Shown: positions 63,243 through 64,000 of the stretch, piece by piece
Position numbering within the stretch: the first letter of the stretch is position 1
Layout: the number at the start of each line of letters is the position of its first letter
NCBI RefSeq assembly: GCF_040253615.1
Contig: NZ_JBEJGY010000004.1
Location: forward strand, 7,626,001 to 7,690,000
Direction: 5' to 3'
From: Streptomyces sp. Edi4
GTDB lineage: Bacteria; Actinomycetota; Actinomycetes; Streptomycetales; Streptomycetaceae
DNA length: 64,000 bases
Position numbers and translations under genes: made by a program
Notes under the pieces: model-generated
Told to the model about the DNA's origin: nothing
Database searches by the model: none
The model's input: the letters and a program-made list of their open reading frames with translations, nothing else

Positions 63243-63815
63243 TCACTCCCGCATCCCGGTTCGATGGATCAGGCCGCTCAGGATGAGAGCGAGGCCCGCC
63301 TCGAACGCCGACTCGTGGTCGAGCGCCGGCACATCGTCGGGTAGAGCCGCGCCCCCGGGGCCGGTGTCCGCCTGCTCCTCCAGGACGCTGCCGACCGTGA
63401 AGCGCCCGGCCGCCAGCATCGCCATCTGCGCGTCCCGTTCGGGGACGCCGGACGCGACAAGAAAGTTCACTTTGTGGCGGATCCGCTCGAAGTCGGCGGT
63501 GGGGGTGGTGCCGGCGTGGAGCCGTGCGCCGTCCCGGCGCATCAGCAGGGTGCGCCGGAAACCGCGCGTGTTGTCCGCGAACCACTCGCGCCAGTCGTCT
63601 TTGGGCGTCGGGAGGGGCGTGGCCGCGTGGGGTTCCATCGCGGCGGCCGCCATGGCGGCGAGGAGGTCCTTCTTGGTGCGGAAGTACCAGTAGAGCGACG
63701 GCTGTTCCACCTTCAGTCTTCTCGCCAGTCGCCTCGTGCTCACGGCGTCCAGGCCCACCTCGTCGAGCAGGCCGAGCGCTTCGGCGACGACGGCCTCGCG
63801 GTTCATCTTGGTCAC
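63243..63815 (-). CDS. TetR-class repressor (TetR_C type)
   Basis: A 190-residue repressor close to the classical tetracycline TetR pattern. HTH: VSTRRLARRLKVEQPSLYWYFRTKKDLL (key L-A-R-R-L-x-V, P-S-L-Y-W-Y-F, K-K), the recognition helix of the TetR/class B type. The C-terminal ligand core includes LLMRRDGARLHAG. GTG 63815 or ATG 63806 may start it. It is divergent from the FAD monooxygenase cut by the window edge, with two tet-operator-like sites between. Confidence 0.93.
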   Translation of the reverse strand: MTKMNREAVVAEALGLLDEVGLDAVSTRRLARRLKVEQPSLYWYFRTKKDLLAAMAAAAMEPHAATPLPTPKDDWREWFADNTRGFRRTLLMRRDGARLHAGTTPTADFERIRHKVNFLVASGVPERDAQMAMLAAGRFTVGSVLEEQADTGPGGAALPDDVPALDHESAFEAGLALILSGLIHRTGMRE

Positions 63816-63822
63816 GTTGACA

Positions 63823-63870
63823 ATCTATCGCCGATAGATGAAGGTGAAAAGGAATCTTTCACTGATAGAT
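63823..63870. promoter_or_regulatory. Two tet-operator-like palindromes
   Basis: ATCTATCGCCGATAGAT (63823-63839, perfect apart from the central base) and ATCTTTCACTGATAGAT (63854-63870, partial) share arms ATCTAT/ATAGAT with the classical tetO and are 31 bp apart centre to centre, as tetO1 and tetO2 are. Confidence 0.8.
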
Positions 63871-63884
63871 TTTGGGGAGCGGAC

Positions 63885-64000
63885 ATGACGAAGGGTCCTG
63901 TTGGACAACCTCTGCGGGTCCTCATCGCCGGCGGCGGAATCGCGGGGCAGGCTCTGGCCTTCTGGCTCACCCGCGGCCGCCACCGAGTAACCGTCGCCGA
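63885..64000 (+). CDS. FAD-dependent monooxygenase, N-terminal part (cut by window edge)
   Basis: The first 38 codons of a gene that runs off the window. The start MTKGPVGQPLRVLIAGGGIA and continuing GQALAFWLTRGRHRVTVAE shows the GGGIAG FAD-binding motif of class A aromatic hydroxylases, including TetX-like monooxygenases. GGGGAGC is 9 bp before the ATG. A TetR-class regulator and tet-type operators control it, but whether tetracycline is the real inducer cannot be told from 38 residues. Confidence 0.8.
   Translation, partial: MTKGPVGQPLRVLIAGGGIAGQALAFWLTRGRHRVTVA

Overview
The window is high-GC actinobacterial DNA, almost certainly from Streptomyces or a close relative. GTG and TTG starts are common, GC-rich stem-loops sit after genes, and there are actinobacterial families such as DUF6230/DUF6114, F420/PPOX-type enzymes and MmyB-like regulators. 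I see no rRNA, tRNA, insertion sequence or CRISPR array.

Region 1 (about 0.45-17.5 kb) is the core of a biosynthetic cluster around an enediyne-type iterative polyketide synthase. Downstream of a TetR regulator and a carotenoid-oxygenase-like gene come an MFS exporter, a DsbD/CcdA-like membrane protein on the other strand, a flavin-dependent halogenase, UnbV, UnbU, PksE (KS-AT-ACP-KR-DH-PPTase, 1939 aa, all core catalytic residues visible), the TEBC thioesterase and a flavin reductase. The genes from unbV to the flavin reductase overlap by 4 bp or lie 3 bp apart, so they form one operon. The epoxidation and cyclisation genes usual around an enediyne PKS are not seen in the window, while a polyene-cleaving-type oxygenase is. 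The product may therefore be a halogenated, oxidatively cleaved polyene and not a classic enediyne, although the cluster may continue to the left of base 1.

Region 2 (17.5-30 kb) is mostly general metabolism: quinone oxidoreductase, CPA2 cation/H+ antiporter, SDR, secreted PQQ-type beta-propeller protein, TetR, PIG-L deacetylase, PPOX protein, GlgX debranching enzyme and a metallo-beta-lactamase-fold hydrolase. Region 3 (30-40 kb) holds an atypical type III PKS, a small secreted protein, a duplicated Imm49 immunity protein, a GCS2-type ligase, a 2OG-Fe dioxygenase, an NAD(P)H quinone reductase with its divergent MmyB-type regulator, a broken secreted-protein gene and a SUKH protein fused to an Lsr2-type DNA-binding tail.

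Region 4 (40-56 kb) has an MFS exporter, a two-component system and a MacB/FtsX-type ABC transporter that share a 19-bp upstream element, an acyltransferase-patatin pair, NADP glutamate dehydrogenase, a sugar acetyltransferase and a DUF6230-DUF6114-secreted protein operon. Region 5 (56-64 kb) has htpG behind two operators of RheA type, small secreted proteins, a TetR/oxidoreductase pair with visible operators, an expansin-like secreted protein behind a CebR-like box, and a TetR with tet-operator-like sites facing a truncated FAD monooxygenase at the window edge. Several decayed genes (SDR tail, TIG domain, secreted protein) mark this as accessory, evolving sequence.
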